Source: Utricularia gibba (Eukaryota > Streptophyta > Magnoliopsida > Lamiales > Lentibulariaceae). Taken from it: 64,000 nt of DNA. Positions 35,310 through 49,698 of the stretch are shown one piece after another. Location of the stretch: assembly GCA_002189035.1 (NCBI GenBank), contig NEEC01000013.1, forward strand, positions 2,480,001 through 2,544,000. The letters run 5' to 3'. Every line of letters starts with the position of its first letter. Position 1 is the stretch's first letter. Made by a program: the position numbers and the translations under genes. Below the pieces are notes generated by a model that did no database searches, was not told where the DNA came from, and saw only the letters and a list, made by a program, of their open reading frames with translations.

Positions 35310-38300
35310 ATGGCCGGAGCTGCGGCAGGAGGATTTGTGACAAGGGCATTCCAGTCTATGCTTAAAGAGTGCTCTGACAACAGATACCAGGCGCTACAAT
35401 CCGCAGTTCGAACTTATTTAGGTAGGCTAGAGATTTTTTGCTTTTGCCTGAATGATTTGGTGTAACGTGATGCTGCGATTTTTCTGTTTCTTAGGGTGTG
35501 CTACAATCATGCGTTTGTCTTTCTTGTGTATTTCCAGATGACATAATATGGACATTGTAAGCAATTCGTGGATTAAAGTTTCCTGATTCCAGAATGCCTT
35601 CATTTCAAAGTGCCTTTTTTTTCATTTTCCCTTAGTCTTTAGTTTACGAGATGTGCAAGTATTCTTCTGTTTTGCTTCCTTCCATATGATGCTGAGAATG
35701 ACAGTTGACTTGTTTGCTTCGGCATTTCAGAAGCTGGAAAACACTTCAATGATCAATCAAATGCTGTTGATAGTAAAGAGACAGTACCGGAAACTTCAAA
35801 TGAAGGGTATTCTAACTTGCTTTCTTGCTATCTGGATATGTTTAGAATGTTCCACAGAAACGCATTTTCCATTTGCATTGATGAATTGTTAATGCTTTCT
35901 TGTAAAAATGGTTCTCAATTTGTGCTATTTTATTAGTAATTCATCTGGGGATACTGGTGATCTTACTGCTGATGAAGATGCTGGGTCTGGGCGTACTGGT
36001 GAATCCAAAAGAGGTGCTGAATCATTGGCTTTTCATTTGGCAAATGCGGGATATACTCTAAGTGAAGCTGAGGCCGAGCTTGTTCTAAGGCCCCTTCGAA
36101 TTGCATTTGAGACAAAAAATGACAAAGTTGTGGAGCTTGCGTTGGATTGTCTTCACGTAGGTGCTGGGTTTTGGAATTATTTATTGCCTTGCTGGACAGG
36201 TTGTTAAACATGGATCGAGTTGCATTTCTAAAAGCTGATGTTCGCCTACTTGGCGAGGCTGAGTAAACTTATGCACAAGTTTTATCTAACTGAAAAGTAA
36301 ACCATAGATTTTTAAATAAAGAGTGTTGCTATTGTCCCCGGAAATCCAGAATATTTAGCTTTTAAAGATTCATTTATTACTCATGATATATTTGAGATTA
36401 TATTATTAAGGATTTAGAGTTCTTCTCGGTCAGGTACATGGTGTACTATTTTCCATTTATTTATGTGTCACTGTTCTATGCTGAGTTGCCTGTTCTGGTG
36501 TTTGAATTGCTGAAAAATTCAAAGAAAAGAGGGTCTTTTCTAATTTTCATGTATAAGTGTCATGAACCTGGATGCATGCTTTCATAGGAGGCTATATGTT
36601 ACTTTTGGATGGATTAATTTGTGGTTGCTGTATAATTTCTTTCTTAATCATCTTTCTCAATGCAGAAACTTATTGAATATAACCATCTAGAGGGTGATCC
36701 TGGTACTGATGGGGAAAAAATGCACAATTATTTTCCGAAATTCTGAACATGGTCTGTTCCTCTGTGGATAATTCGTCTCCAGATAGGTATCTTAAAATGG
36801 GATCTATAATATGATGGTTCGATCATTCTTAGTCTAACCCTGAGTTTATGGAGCACAGTACAATTCTTCAAGTGTTGAAGGTTCTGCTTACTGCTGTGGC
36901 ATCTACCAAGATGCGTGGTATGTGCATTTCACTTGCTTAATTCTTTTGATCTGCTCCCCCTATCTTTAACGATTCTTGGACTTAAATTTTGAGAAACCAC
37001 TTACGAAACATTTCGAAAAATTTGAATATGCATTAAAGAATTGACGAATATAAAATCAAGCATACTACTCTATCCCTTTCTTGTATTACCCTTTTCAATG
37101 CTTTCCATGATCTACTAATTTCCTGCTTCTAAAATGTACATTGTTGATGTTGCCTGATTACCTTATTTTGTTGTAGATGTGTTGTACCCATTATCCTGCT
37201 TATTTCATTGATATTCCACTCAACCATCCTCTCCACCCAAAAATTTATTATTTGGTACTTCGTATATAGTTTGGTGGTTTGGCAGTGGATTTTCACAATG
37301 ATGCGCACTATATGAATTATATCTGGGGGTGAATCATTGCAACTTACAAAAATTTATGCTGTAAATTGGCATTACATGTTTAATTTCAGTATTTATACCT
37401 GCAATGCTAAAGTTGCATTGATTTGAATCTATTAATGCAGTTCATGGAGAGTTGTTGCTTGTTATTATCAGGGTATGCTACAATAGTGCACTTAATAGGT
37501 ACACATTGAAAAGTTCTTACTTTTTTCTTTGATGTTTTTTAAATTTAAATTTCCATGCAAAATGTGCAGCAAGAGCCCTGTAAATCAAGCAACTTCTAGG
37601 GCCATGCTAATGCAAATTATGAGCATCATATTTAGGCGCATGGAAACAGATGTGGTATGTATTTGCTGTTTGCTCTCTTGAACGTTGTATTAGTACTATG
37701 GGTAAGCTGGAAGGAAGATGAGTGATTATTGTACACAGTAATTGTTGACTCTATAGACTTCAGGTCTCTGGAAATTCTACCAAGCCATCTGAAGTCAACT
37801 CCGAAGTCAAATTAATTTCAGTGGGTAAAGAGGGGAAGAAATGATAGAAACACTTCATAATGAGTCAACTATCAGTCTGGGGGAAGCACTTATGGTGAAG
37901 CAGATGGATGATGCTACTGCTCCTTCTGCAGACGAAATTCAAGATCTTATGGGAAGTTCTGATATAAAGGTACTGTCATTCTGGTTGTTTCCATGATTCT
38001 AGTATTTCTATTACTCTGGGTTTTCCTGATTTCACTTTGACGTCATAGGGTATAGAGGCTGCCCTTGAAAAGGCTGTGGATATAGAAGATCGTGAGAAGT
38101 TCACAAGGTATACGTATAAATGGATGCACTTCGTGTGGTTTTTGTAGCATTGATCTTTTTTTTTTTTTCATTCTAGATTCTCTAATTTTTGCATAGCATG
38201 TTTTCCTTCTAACCACCATCTATACGGGCCAAAATAATTTGGAGTTCACACAGCTTTCTCTTCTAAAAGACCATGTAATCTTTTCATTTTCCTTTTTTGT

Positions 38301-41300
38301 ATCCTAATGTCTCTTACTTGACTTGCCTTTCTATTTAGAGGGGTGAGCTTAGAAAGCCTAAGTGTTGAACAGCGTGATGCGTTGCTGCTCTTTCGTACTC
38401 TTTGTAAGGTTTGTGCATCAGCGTAGTAGCACTACCACTAATTCTAAGGCTTCTTATCCTATCAGAGTTATCTGATCTTAAAATGTGCTGGCAGATGGGC
38501 ATGAAAGAGGACAAAGATGAAATTACAACAAAAACTCGTGTTCTTTCATTGGAGCTTCTGCAGGTCAGCTTTTCACTTCTGATATTCAAAAATGTATTTT
38601 TGCAATCAGCGTATATGAAAATGTGCCATTTTACTTCTGGATTCTAGGTTTGCATTATGTTTTTTTTTTTCACATGACACTATTATGTGATCTCCTATAT
38701 AATTCTGTTTTGATCAGTGCCATGCTTCAAATTTCTTCATTTGAAATGTGTTCCAACCTGCCTCCAGAGCTATTTCTTTGTGATTTTTAACTCATTGTAA
38801 CATTCACTTTTTTTGCTTCTATGTATGCCTGTTTTTATTAATAAATTTGTGCTCTCTGATATTACTGTGGGTGGGGGGACACCTTCGATTCATGAATATA
38901 ATTCCCTATTTTGATCATTTCTTCTTTGATCTGTCCATTAGCATTCGTGCAATTTGCTTGTTTTAATGGTCACCTACTTCGCTCATTGTCCTTCATCCTT
39001 TGAACTTTTTTGTCTAATATTTATTTGAGTGTATTGGATGTCTTCAAGAGCTCAAAATATATTTTCAAAAAATTGTGTGGTGAATTTTTGTTCCTTTTTT
39101 GTTGAAGGGCTGCAGAAAACATGTTTAGGTGCTAAAATTTTACATTTTATTTTCTGTATATAGGGTTTGCTGGAAGGTGTTAATGTCCTTTTCACCAAAG
39201 ACTTCACTTTCATTGACTTAATCAAGGCTCATCTCTCATACACTTTATTACGAGCATCTCTCTCTGTTTCTCCAGTAATATTTCAGGTATACTTTTCAAA
39301 AATGCCTTTGTGAGTGATATCTTCAACGGCTTCTTCTTGATCTTCTAAAATATCTTCCTCCTACATTTTAGTATGCAACAGGAATTTTTGCAGTTCTGTT
39401 GTTGCGTTTCAGGGAAAGCCTCAAGGTACAGATATTTTGTTTTCTTATCACCTCATATTTGATTTTCTACAGTGCTTGAGTATGGTGCTTAATCTTTCTG
39501 TAGGCTGAAATTGGTGTCTTCTTTCCCATGATTATTTTACGGTCTTTGGATGGCTCAGATCTTAACCAGAAATTAAATGTCCTTCGGTATGAAATTCCAA
39601 CCATTATTGCTTCGTTACACTTTCTGCTGAAAATGCTCTTTCTTTGGTGAGAAAAAATAAATACGTAAAAGATACAATGTTTCATCTGCTTTCCACAGCA
39701 TTGTGAAATGTATTCAAGTGCTATCAAATGGTTACTGCGATACGATTAGCACACCAATTTTTCTTCTTAGCTGTATCCAATGGAGTTTTCCCCTTGTGAT
39801 CTTTTGTTCACAGAGAATCATCCCTCATGCATCTAAATCTTTGATGCTTTTTCTGCTTCGAAATATATGTATCAGCAAGGAAATCGACTTTTGCCCCTTC
39901 CTTATTATCCATGTCGTGGCCGCATTAACACTTTTCTATCCTGTTTGAACTCTCTTTTCCAGGCTCTTGAGTGCTGCTACATGTGTGAAAACCTTAGTTC
40001 TTATAACCAGTGGTTTTTATGCAATGCATTTCAGGATGCTGGAGAAAGTATCCAAAGATCCTCAGATGCTTGTAGATTTGTATGTGAATTATGATTGTGA
40101 CTTGGAAGCACCAAATTTATTCGAAAAGATGGTAAGGTTTATTGTTGAATTCATTACCAGCATTTTTACACTTCCCAAGTTTCTTATATTTTGTCTTAGA
40201 TCGCATCGTTATCCAAAATTGCTCAAGGCAATCTCAATATAGACCCAAAGACTGCAATCACATCACAGGCTGGATCAATTAAAACAGCATCTCTTCAGGT
40301 TTGCCACTGGGCTATTATTTTTTACCAGCATTTTCTTCGTATGATTTGTTTTTTCCAAATATCCTCTTTAGGGTCTCGTGAACGTGCTCAAGTCTCTAGT
40401 GCGTTGGGAAGAATCTCGTAGACAACTAGAAAACAGCAACAAGGCCATTGAAACCTCTGATGATGATACATCAGCTGAATATCATGATGATGCAAGACGT
40501 AAGGAATCTTCACAAAGCAATATTGAGAAATTGAAAGCGCAGAAAGCCACTATAGAAGCTGTCGTGTCTGAGGTAAATTATTGCATTGCTTCCTGATTTT
40601 GTGTAAACTTACTTACTGAAAAGAGGTTCTTGAATTCCTGTAATGCTGTGAGAACTCAGATGTTTTGTTTATATATTACAGTTTAACCGTAAGCCAGAGA
40701 AGGGAATAGAGCATTTAATTTCTACAGGGCTCGTTGAGGGGAACCCCAGTGCAGTTGCTCTGTTTCTTAGGAATACTCCTAACATAGACAAGGTGGAAGA
40801 TTTTCCATATTTTTGGCAGCATAATTTCCCCATACAATTAATCTTATAGGAACTTCTTACCTGTTTAATTATCAGGTTAAGCTTGGAGATTACCTAGGTC
40901 AACATGAAGAATTTCCTCTTGCTGTCATGTATGCTTATGTCGATTCCATGAATTTCTCTGGATTTAAGTTTGACCGTGCAGTTCGTGAGTTTCTCAAAGG
41001 ATTTCGGCTTCCTGGTGAGGCTCAAAAGATAGATCGCATAATGGAAAAGTTTGCTGAGCGGTATGTACTTTCTCTATTTTTACAGTTTCTTCAATGGTTG
41101 CAGGTATCATCTATCTCACATTACACCATATCAATTGTAACTGGTACTCAGAAAATGATGTCATGCTTGTGCATTGAGTCATCTCATCTTGATCACAATA
41201 AACATAGATGCACAAATGGTTTGTTTGACATATTCATCTGTGGGTGGTAATTATCTTTTTCTCGAGATGTAAGCTAGTTTGTAATTTTCTTGATAGATAT

Positions 41301-44300
41301 GCTAGTTTGTGTTTAAGATCATCAGCGAGTTGGAAGAAGTGATCAAAATAAAACTTTATTAGATTTTTTAGCGATCATTTTATATCAAGTAATAATCTTG
41401 ATAGATATGCTAGTGGTGTCTAGAATTGAATGATTTTTTTTGACCAGATACTGTGCTGACAATCCGGGTCTCTTCAAAAATGCAAACACAGCATACATTC
41501 TTGCATATGCGGTTATTATGTTGAATACTGATGCCCATAATCCTTTGGTGTGGCCAAAAATGTCAAAAAAGGACTTCATTCGCATGAATGAAATGAATGA
41601 TGCTGAAGAATCTGCCCCTGTAGAACTTCTGGAAGAGATATATGAATCAATTGTGCAGGAAGAGATAAAAATGGATGTTGATTCAGCTGGATATATGAAA
41701 ACTGGTCAGCAGAAATCAGATGTTGGAGAGAAAGGTCTCATCAATATTCTCAACCTTGCACTTCCTAAGAGGACATCTTCAAATGATTCTAAGCCAGAGA
41801 GTGATGTAATAGTCAAACAAATTCAAGCTGTGATAAGGGACAAGGGAGGGAAACGTGGGGTATTTTACACTTCTTACAGGGTTGAACTTGTACGCCTTAT
41901 GGTGGAAGCAGTGGGATGGCCGTTACTTGCTACCTTTGCTTTTACCATGGGTGAAATTGACAACAGACCAAGGATCACCCTTTGTATGGAAGGATTCAAG
42001 GATGGTGTGCACATAACTCATGCACTTGGAATGGATACCATGCGTTATGCCTTTTTGACATCATTGGTTAGGTAGTTCACTTCTGCTAGTGAGTTTTATT
42101 ATCTTATGTATCTGAGTGGGTAATGCATGTGTTTATATTTGTGATATTTTTTTATGTTCTTAGGTGTGTGATCTGTATCATTCTACATTTTATTATGTAG
42201 GTAGAAAATGTGCATAGTTTGATTTTCAGAAAAAACAATTCTAACTGCATATATAACTTTATTTTCTCATATGCATCATTTTCAAGGTGCCAAATAACTT
42301 TTGGGTCAGTGAGTTGTTTGACTTTCCATAATTAGGACTCACCATTGGTGGTTCAGCTCAATTTTAAGAGTTGAGTTCCTTATTATTTTACGTGTATGCA
42401 TTGAATATTGTAGGTATAACTTCTTACATGCACCAAAAGACATGCGTGGGAAGAATGTAGAGGCACTACGCACTCTTCTTTCATTATGTGATACTGAGAT
42501 ATATGCCTTTCAAGACTCATGGTTTGCCGTCTTGGAATGCATCTCGCGCCTAGAATATACAGTCTCCTGGCCTCCTATGACTGCATCTGTTATGCAAGGA
42601 ACAAATCAAATCTCAAGAGATTTTATTATACAGTCGCTGAAGGAGCTAGCGGGAAAGCCAACTGAACAAGTTTTCTTGAATAGCATCAATCTTCCCAGTG
42701 AAGTGGTGGTGGAGTTTTTTACTGCATTGTGCACTGTTTCGGCTGAGGAATTAAAGCAGGTTCCTGCTCGTGTATTCAGCTTGCAAAAGGTTGTTGAGAT
42801 TAGCTATTATAATTTGGCTCGTATCCGCATGGTAATTCCTTTTCCTTTTAGTTATGATTTGTTTAAAATTCGGGGCCTTGGATTTTTCGTTGTCTTTGTT
42901 TTCTGCTTTGCTCTTGATCTGGTTGTTTTAATATTTTATGATATTTACGCATTTTCCTGTTTACTTTTATTATACTAGGAGTTATCCCTTCGTTTAATAT
43001 TTTTATTCTATTGAAGTGGTTTGTTTTTGGACCTTGGATTGGTTGCCCCTCAGCATATGCCTGCATTGAACCACTGAAAATTATTGCCATTGTTTGTTAG
43101 GTTTGGGCAAGAATATGGTCTATATTAGCGCATCATTTTATATTTGCTGGGAGCCACCCTGATGAAAAAGTTGCTCAGTATGCAATTGATTCTCTGCGGC
43201 AACTTGCAATGAAGTATTTGGAGCGGGCTGAACTTTCAAACTTCAGTTTCCAGAATGATATCTTAAAGCCATTTGTTGTTCTTATCAGAAGCAACAGAAA
43301 TGATTCTATTCGAAGGCTTATTGTGGACTGTGTTATTCAAGTATGCATTTTAGCATTTCATCTTAATCTTATCTTGTCTTCTGTGATATTTCATATTTCA
43401 AATATTTTCATTGGTACGACAGATGATCAAATCTAAAGTTGGAGGCATTAAATCTGGTTGGCGAAGTGTATTCATGATTTTCACTGCTGCTGCTCATGAC
43501 AGTATGGAAACCATAGTTGAGAGTGCATTTGAGAGTGTAGAACATGGTAAGTGCCAAATTACTCTGTAGTAACTTGCTTTATTCCAGAGCTTCAGAAAGC
43601 CCTTCTGACGCAAACGAATACTGCAGTTGTTTTGGAACACTTCGATCAGGTTGTTGGGGACTGCTTTATGGATTGCGTCAATTGTCTAATTGGGTTTGCC
43701 AATAATAAGGGTTTCCATCGCATAAGTTTGAAGGCAATTGCTCTGCTTCGTATTTGTGAGGATCGCCTTGCAGAGGTTTGTCATGAATGTGAAATCCTTT
43801 TTACAAAGTGTCTGCTAAATTCTGTGTGTTATTATCCCATTTATTTTAGTTTCTTATGGCTTTATTGGCTGTTCTCAGAAATTATTGATCATAATAATTA
43901 CATCAATAAAGTTTCATAATATATAAAGAGAACCGGATTAGAGAATATTAAAAGTAGATGGGATAAAATCTGGATTTTAATAATCTTGGCGTTTTGTTAC
44001 TTCAGAGAGTGGTCATAGCTATTCATCTTTTGGATATTTTTGGTTATCGAAAATTTAAAATCACATGGGTTTCTAATTTTGAGCAGAAAATGAATAGAAA
44101 ACTAAAACATCTTTTGAATGGCTCATTCCATCATCAGTACGAAGCATTTTTTTATATATACATGGCCAGTAATCAGCAGTACGAGAATGTTGTATAAGTT
44201 AAAGTGGACCTCACATATGCCAGAGGTGCACTATAATAACAAATATTGTTCATTAGCAAAACTATCCTTGGAATTTTGCACAGAAAGTACAAAAGGAGAG

Positions 44301-47300
44301 GGTGATAGGTTGTTCCTTGCATGTGCTTTCAGTCTTGCAATATGCGCCTTTGAGGAATTTGAAGGTTTTGAAGCTAAATTTTTTATGTGCAGCTTTTTAC
44401 ACTCAGATTGATATTTTTAGATGGTTTTTCACCTTATATTTTCTGGGATGTCGATCTTCCTGTGAGCTCTTTTTCTCAGAAAGCATCATGGGGACCAGTT
44501 CACATGTCTTGTCCAATATAAATCATTTAGACCAATTTATGTTTTAATCAAATATGGATGGCGAAAAAACAAAATTTTAATTGCTTCTCGGTTTCCTCTT
44601 ACAGGGCCTTGTTCCCGGTGGAGCCCTTAAGCCTGTTGATATTAATGCTGATGAATCTTCTGATGTTACTGAGCACTATTGGTTCCCTATGCTTGCTGGC
44701 CTTTCTGATCTGACCTCTGACCCTAGATCAGAGGTCAGAAACTGTGCACTTGAGGTTTTATTTGATCTGCTGAATGAGAGAGGCAGCAAATTCTCTTCTT
44801 CATTTTGGGAAAATATTTTTCATAGGGTCCTGTTTCCTATTTTTGATAATGCACGGCATGCTGGAATTGACAATTCTACGTCTTCTGATGATGATTGGCT
44901 TCGTGAAAGCAGCATCCATTCATTGCAGCTTTTGTGCAACCTTTTTAACACCTTTTACAAGGTAATGTTAGATAAAGTCATTTTTCCAGTGGTTCTATTA
45001 AGTCTGTGGCAGTATCTGGACTTCTTTCAAAACATTGTAATATTGGATATTAGATCACGAATCATGAGATGTCTGGGTAAACCACTTGTATATATGAGCG
45101 CTATATATCTGGAATTAACCACTCATCTATGCAGTGGATTGTATTTGTATTTTGTGTAGCAAATTCCTATTTTTTTAGAATAATTTCCTAAAAATCCTTG
45201 GTGAGCTGTTAGAATAATTTACCCTCACTTTCTTTTTTTCTTTGTTACTTTTTCGGTTTTCACCATCTCCATTTGAACCAATAGCTGTGGGATGAACATG
45301 AATCTCTCTCGTTGATAATTAGACACTTTGTTTATGAACCATGCCTTTGTGGGTTTTTTCTACTTTCTATCTGCAGGATGTTTCTTTTATGCTGCCTCCA
45401 CTTCTCAGCTTATTGTTGGATTGTGCAAAGCAAGTGAATCAATCTTTGGTTTCTATATCCTTGAGTGCATTAGTTCATCTGGTTGAAGCTGGAGGGCACC
45501 AATTCAGTGATGATGTTTGGGACACTTTGTTAAAAAGTATAAGGTAACTAAACATGCTGTCCCTTCAACAGATTCATTTTATTTGTGAATTTACCTTTTT
45601 AATTATTTTCTTTCTTTGTGGCTTTATCTCTGTAACAGAGACGCTTCTTACACAACCCAACCACTTGAGCTTCTCAATACTCCGGAGGAACATAAATCTG
45701 CACTTGACCCTTCAACCCCGTATACTGATAAGAGTTACCATGGTGTATATGATGATGGTGATGCATCAGGAAGAAGTGTTGGTTTTGAAGGTGTTTCATT
45801 CGAGAATATTCAAGAAATTCGCTCTATGGATATGGATGGCTATGAGGGTTAGCTTCTGATGATATAAAGTGTTAATTTGTTGAAATTGAGGAATGCAGTC
45901 GAAGTCTTATTTCTAAAACTTATACTGTAGGCATTCCATCGCAATCTGGACAAACTACTGGACATTCTAATAATTCTGGTCTTCAGCGAAGTCAAACATT
46001 AGGACAGAAAATCATGGGCAATATGATGGACAATCTGTTTGTGAGAAGTTTTACATCAAAACCCAAAACCACTCCAAGTGATCTAGTGATGCCTTCCTCT
46101 CCATCGAAGGTTGGTAGTGCCATTTGTTTTATATTATTGTGTCTTCGTCTTCTTTGGCTGCAGGACACTTCAATAGGCAATGGAAATATAAAATGACGAG
46201 TACTGTGTGTGTGTGTGTGTGGTTGTGGGGAGGGGGGAGCATTTTGAATGTAGAAAAACCATTATGGAATGCTTTAATAACCATTGGAGAAAGTGAAATA
46301 GTATATATTTCATGCAGAACCAAAAGGTTGAACTGAGATTTTTGTAAGCAGAAGCAAGTCTGGAGAGAAGCATTTTTTTATGGGGATTTCTTCTTTTTTT
46401 TCAATGTAGTGCAATCCGAATATCATGGATGGTGTATATTTCGATAATGAAAGGTACTAAATGGTAGAATCTATAATGGAATTCAAGACAAAAGTTATCT
46501 ATGTAGAAGCTGGCATGAGGAGGAATTTATGAGTCTATATAGACTTCTTTCCTAATTTAGCATTTCTGTTAAAAATGATACAATTATTCTTCTATTCGAT
46601 ACTAGATTCCAAAGATTGCTGTGCGCTCTGCAATTGAGAAAGATGAAAGTCCTGTTCATGAAATCATTCGGAGTAAATGTGTTACCCAGTTGTTTCTCTT
46701 AGATGTCATTGATAGTATACAGGTACGAGACTAAAATTTAAGCATTTTTTCCAAGTTAATTATTTCACAGCTTAATTCAGCAGCTCATATTTTTGTGCAC
46801 AGTCACTATTATATGTGACATGGAGTACATCTCTTATTCAGAACAGTTTTATGGAATTGTTATCTATGGATATCCTTTTTCCACTCAGCCAATGTTGTGA
46901 TCATTTTTGAGGCACATGGTTGTACAATAGAAACATAAGTTTCCAGATTCTGCGATAATTTTGCCTGTTAATCGTTATCTATTATTTTTGTGCTTGCAGA
47001 AGAAGTATTGGAACAAATTGAATGCAGGGCATAAGATTTCCATTATGGAAACTTTGTTCTCTATCCTAGACTTTGCTGCCTCGTTCAATTCATTTTCTAA
47101 CCTCAGATTGCGGATATGCCACATTTCCTCTGAAAGGTTATTGATGTTTTTGTGTAAATCCATATAACATGAAAATGATTCTGGTTGCGCCTGTTCATCC
47201 ATCTGAACATTTTTTTTCTGTGGATAGACCATTGCAGAATCTTCTGCGTCAGGAATTAGCTGGAACTCGTATCTATCTTGATATCCTTCAGAAATCAACG

Positions 47301-48419
47301 GTGCCTGCAAACAGTTATGAAGGAGACTTGAGAGAACAAAGATTTGAAAGTGTAGCTGAAGAAAAGCTTATCTCTTTCTGTCAGAAGGTTTTGATAGAGG
47401 CATCTGAAATCCAAGCCACTATTATGGAATCAACCAACTCAGATATTTATCGAGTACTGGAACTTCGCTCTCCTGTTATTGTAAAGGTATACATAGATTA
47501 AGCAGTGGTCTTTTTCTCTTCGTCCCTTCCCTTGGCCCTTTGTTTGACGAGGTTTTTGGTGGGGGTGATTATAATCAGCTTTGTTTTTTTTATCAATCAA
47601 ACGGAAAATGTGGCTTTTGATTTAAGTGTGCCATGTTTTGCTGGCTGATGCCATGCATAGCACACATTTATTCCCAGTGCACTCTATGTGAGATTGTCAA
47701 AACCACTACTAAAAGCACTTGATAATTTATCGCCTCCTTTATACAAGTGAATGCCAAATTCTGTGTTCGCTGTTTTCTGGTTCAGGGAAACTTTTTTCTC
47801 TTGAAGTGTAGTATCCGTTTTTCACTGGCCTTCTGATATTCCAGGTGTTGAGAGGAATGAGTCAAATGAATACCAATATTTTCAGAAGCCACCTCAGGGA
47901 TTTCTATCCGTTGATCACAAAACTTGTATGCTGCGAACAGGTAAGCTCCATTTCCAAGTTTCTCGCCTTGCGATCAGGCTTTGTTTCCATCAATTCCAAC
48001 CCTTCTTTTGCTGCAATGCCTATGCTACGCATTCTAGTCAGTACTCTGTATTTCCAGTATATTCTGATCATCTGGTTTAGCATTTTCATGGAATCACATT
48101 TCAAGCTTACCCTCCATCACCACATGGTGACTGCCCCACGCCACCGTAGTCTAATCTGCATTTTTAGTGCGTCCATGTATCTGTTGACTCATTCCCATCG
48201 ACCTTGAAACTTCATCAGTCTGCATAATCCTTGTTTGCATTGCATATACGTAGAGCGCCAACAAACATGAATACAGATCGTTTGTTAGAGATTTCTTGCA
48301 TAAAGATCGCCTACACGAAACAATATTCCAGCATATCTGACTTGTGATTTTCGCAGATGGAAGTCCGTGGTGCGCTGTCGGACCTGTTCCAGAGGCAGCT
48401 CTACACACTAGTCCAGTAG
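35310..48419 (+). CDS. BIG5: Brefeldin A-inhibited ARF-GEF BIG5/BEN1/MIN7, two 1-nt deletions
   Basis: Large Sec7-type exchange factor that activates ARF GTPases at the trans-Golgi/early endosome; the Arabidopsis protein acts in PIN recycling and immunity. Thirty-three exons, starting 35310-35421, 35731-35806, 35937-36156, 36666-36786, 36859-36917, 37441-37498, 37570-37654, 37764-37969 and ending 47845-47940, 48357-48419, give about 1742 aa against about 1739 in Arabidopsis. The N-terminus is [18 protein letters not shown]. The DCB/HUS region follows. The Sec7 domain (about 599-790, exons from 40682) contains the catalytic glutamate near residue 683 in [20 protein letters not shown], and [21 protein letters not shown]-terminal HDS regions include [20 protein letters not shown] and [16 protein letters not shown]. 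One base is missing in exon 4 (A run 36715-36720) and one in exon 8 (G run 37832-37835); exon lengths 121 and 206 are each one short of the required phase. Confidence 0.95.
46204..46221. repeat. (TG)9 microsatellite in a BIG5 intron
   Basis: Nine TG units between coding exons 28 and 29, followed by a G-rich stretch. Confidence 0.9.
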
Positions 48420-49698
48420 TGTTTTCAGTTAAAAGATGCAATACTCGTCTTGGAAATATGCAGAAGAATTCCATCCTCCTTACAACTTATGCATGGTTAT
48501 TACTTCGATTTTGGGGGAGATGAATGCTGGCTTTATCAATCAATTCATTCCTCTCTTATGCGTTGCATACTGCATTCTTGTGAAACTGAAGTGAAGAGAA
48601 TAGCACCAAACATGAGGTTTTATGATTGGCTTCTTGCTGCAGGATAAACAAGAAACCCCTAGATGAATATGTTGGGTGCACTTGTCACCCCAATGGAAGA
48701 TGAAGTTTCCCATAGAAACACACACATTGCAACCATTTCTCTGCCATAAAAAGGTTACAACACCCAAATCTCATATTGAAAAAAGAACCAACTCTGCACA
48801 AGCCAGCAACTTCCCTTGAGGCCTTTCTGATATCATCAGAACGTGCACTGTGATGCCATTATATCATAAAAGAGGACAGCCACCAACTTCCCTTGCTCTT
48901 TCTGATATCAAAACGTGCACTGTGATGCCATTATGTTATAAAAGAGCATACTAAATGATTCTGTGCATGTGGGCAGGGAGGGGGGCCTGGGAGGTTCTTC
49001 TTTGTTTGGAAAGGGTGTGATTTGATTACCTACCTGCAAATCATGTCCACACGTGTGAGGCATGGCGTCCAAGTGGGCCACCCCCCACCACCACACGTGC
49101 ACGCAACTGTCAAGCAAACTCACCATACTAACAGGAAAAGACATAACGACCCCTGGGGTGTGACCATTTCAGTCCGGTTCCGTGGATTTTTTAAAATAAA
49201 AAATGCTTTTAATATTTGATAATAAAATTATTTTTGTAATTGTAATAAATAGACAGTATTATTACATCTATAGATTTCAATACGGGAGCAGAATAAATAC
49301 ATTTTTATTTGTAGAGGCTCATAAAATTGTCGCGTAGGGTGGCCTAAAACTTGATTTCTATTTAATAAATTTGATGATGACGTATTTAATTTCTGAATTA
49401 TTGTTCACCCAGAACTCAATGATTGAGGATATAAGGGTCGGGGTATGAAGGATGGCGGTGGACGCTATACCGGAGGGGAGGGGCTACGCCTATTGGACTA
49501 TGGAGCCGGATATGGTGGTTGTTCGCACAGAAGCCTTTTTCGTACGTTCACATCTGTGTATTTGGTGTGAAGTCCGCCGTCGCGTCCAGGACTTGCCTTC
49601 TGGCGGAAGCTAAATTTTGTATCTGGAGCTTGCTGCGGGATTTCGCCTGTTGCTGAACATGTGTTTTGTGCTCACTTTTTCTCTGGATTGAGTTGGCG
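48420..49698. other. BIG5 3' flank and upstream region of the proline-rich gene
   Basis: 1.28 kb. The first few hundred bases are probably BIG5 3'-UTR. At 48823-48865 and 48891-48930 a motif recurs (CTTTCTGATATCA...AACGTGCACTGTGATGCCATTAT), a short tandem duplication of about 72-bp period. 49190-49400 is AT-rich. 49430-49698 is GC-richer and likely leader. Confidence 0.45.

Noticed and set aside
36666-37969. BIG5 frame breaks explained by extra small introns
   Set aside because: No GT...AG pair around either site gives the needed one-base correction, and exon lengths are each exactly one short.
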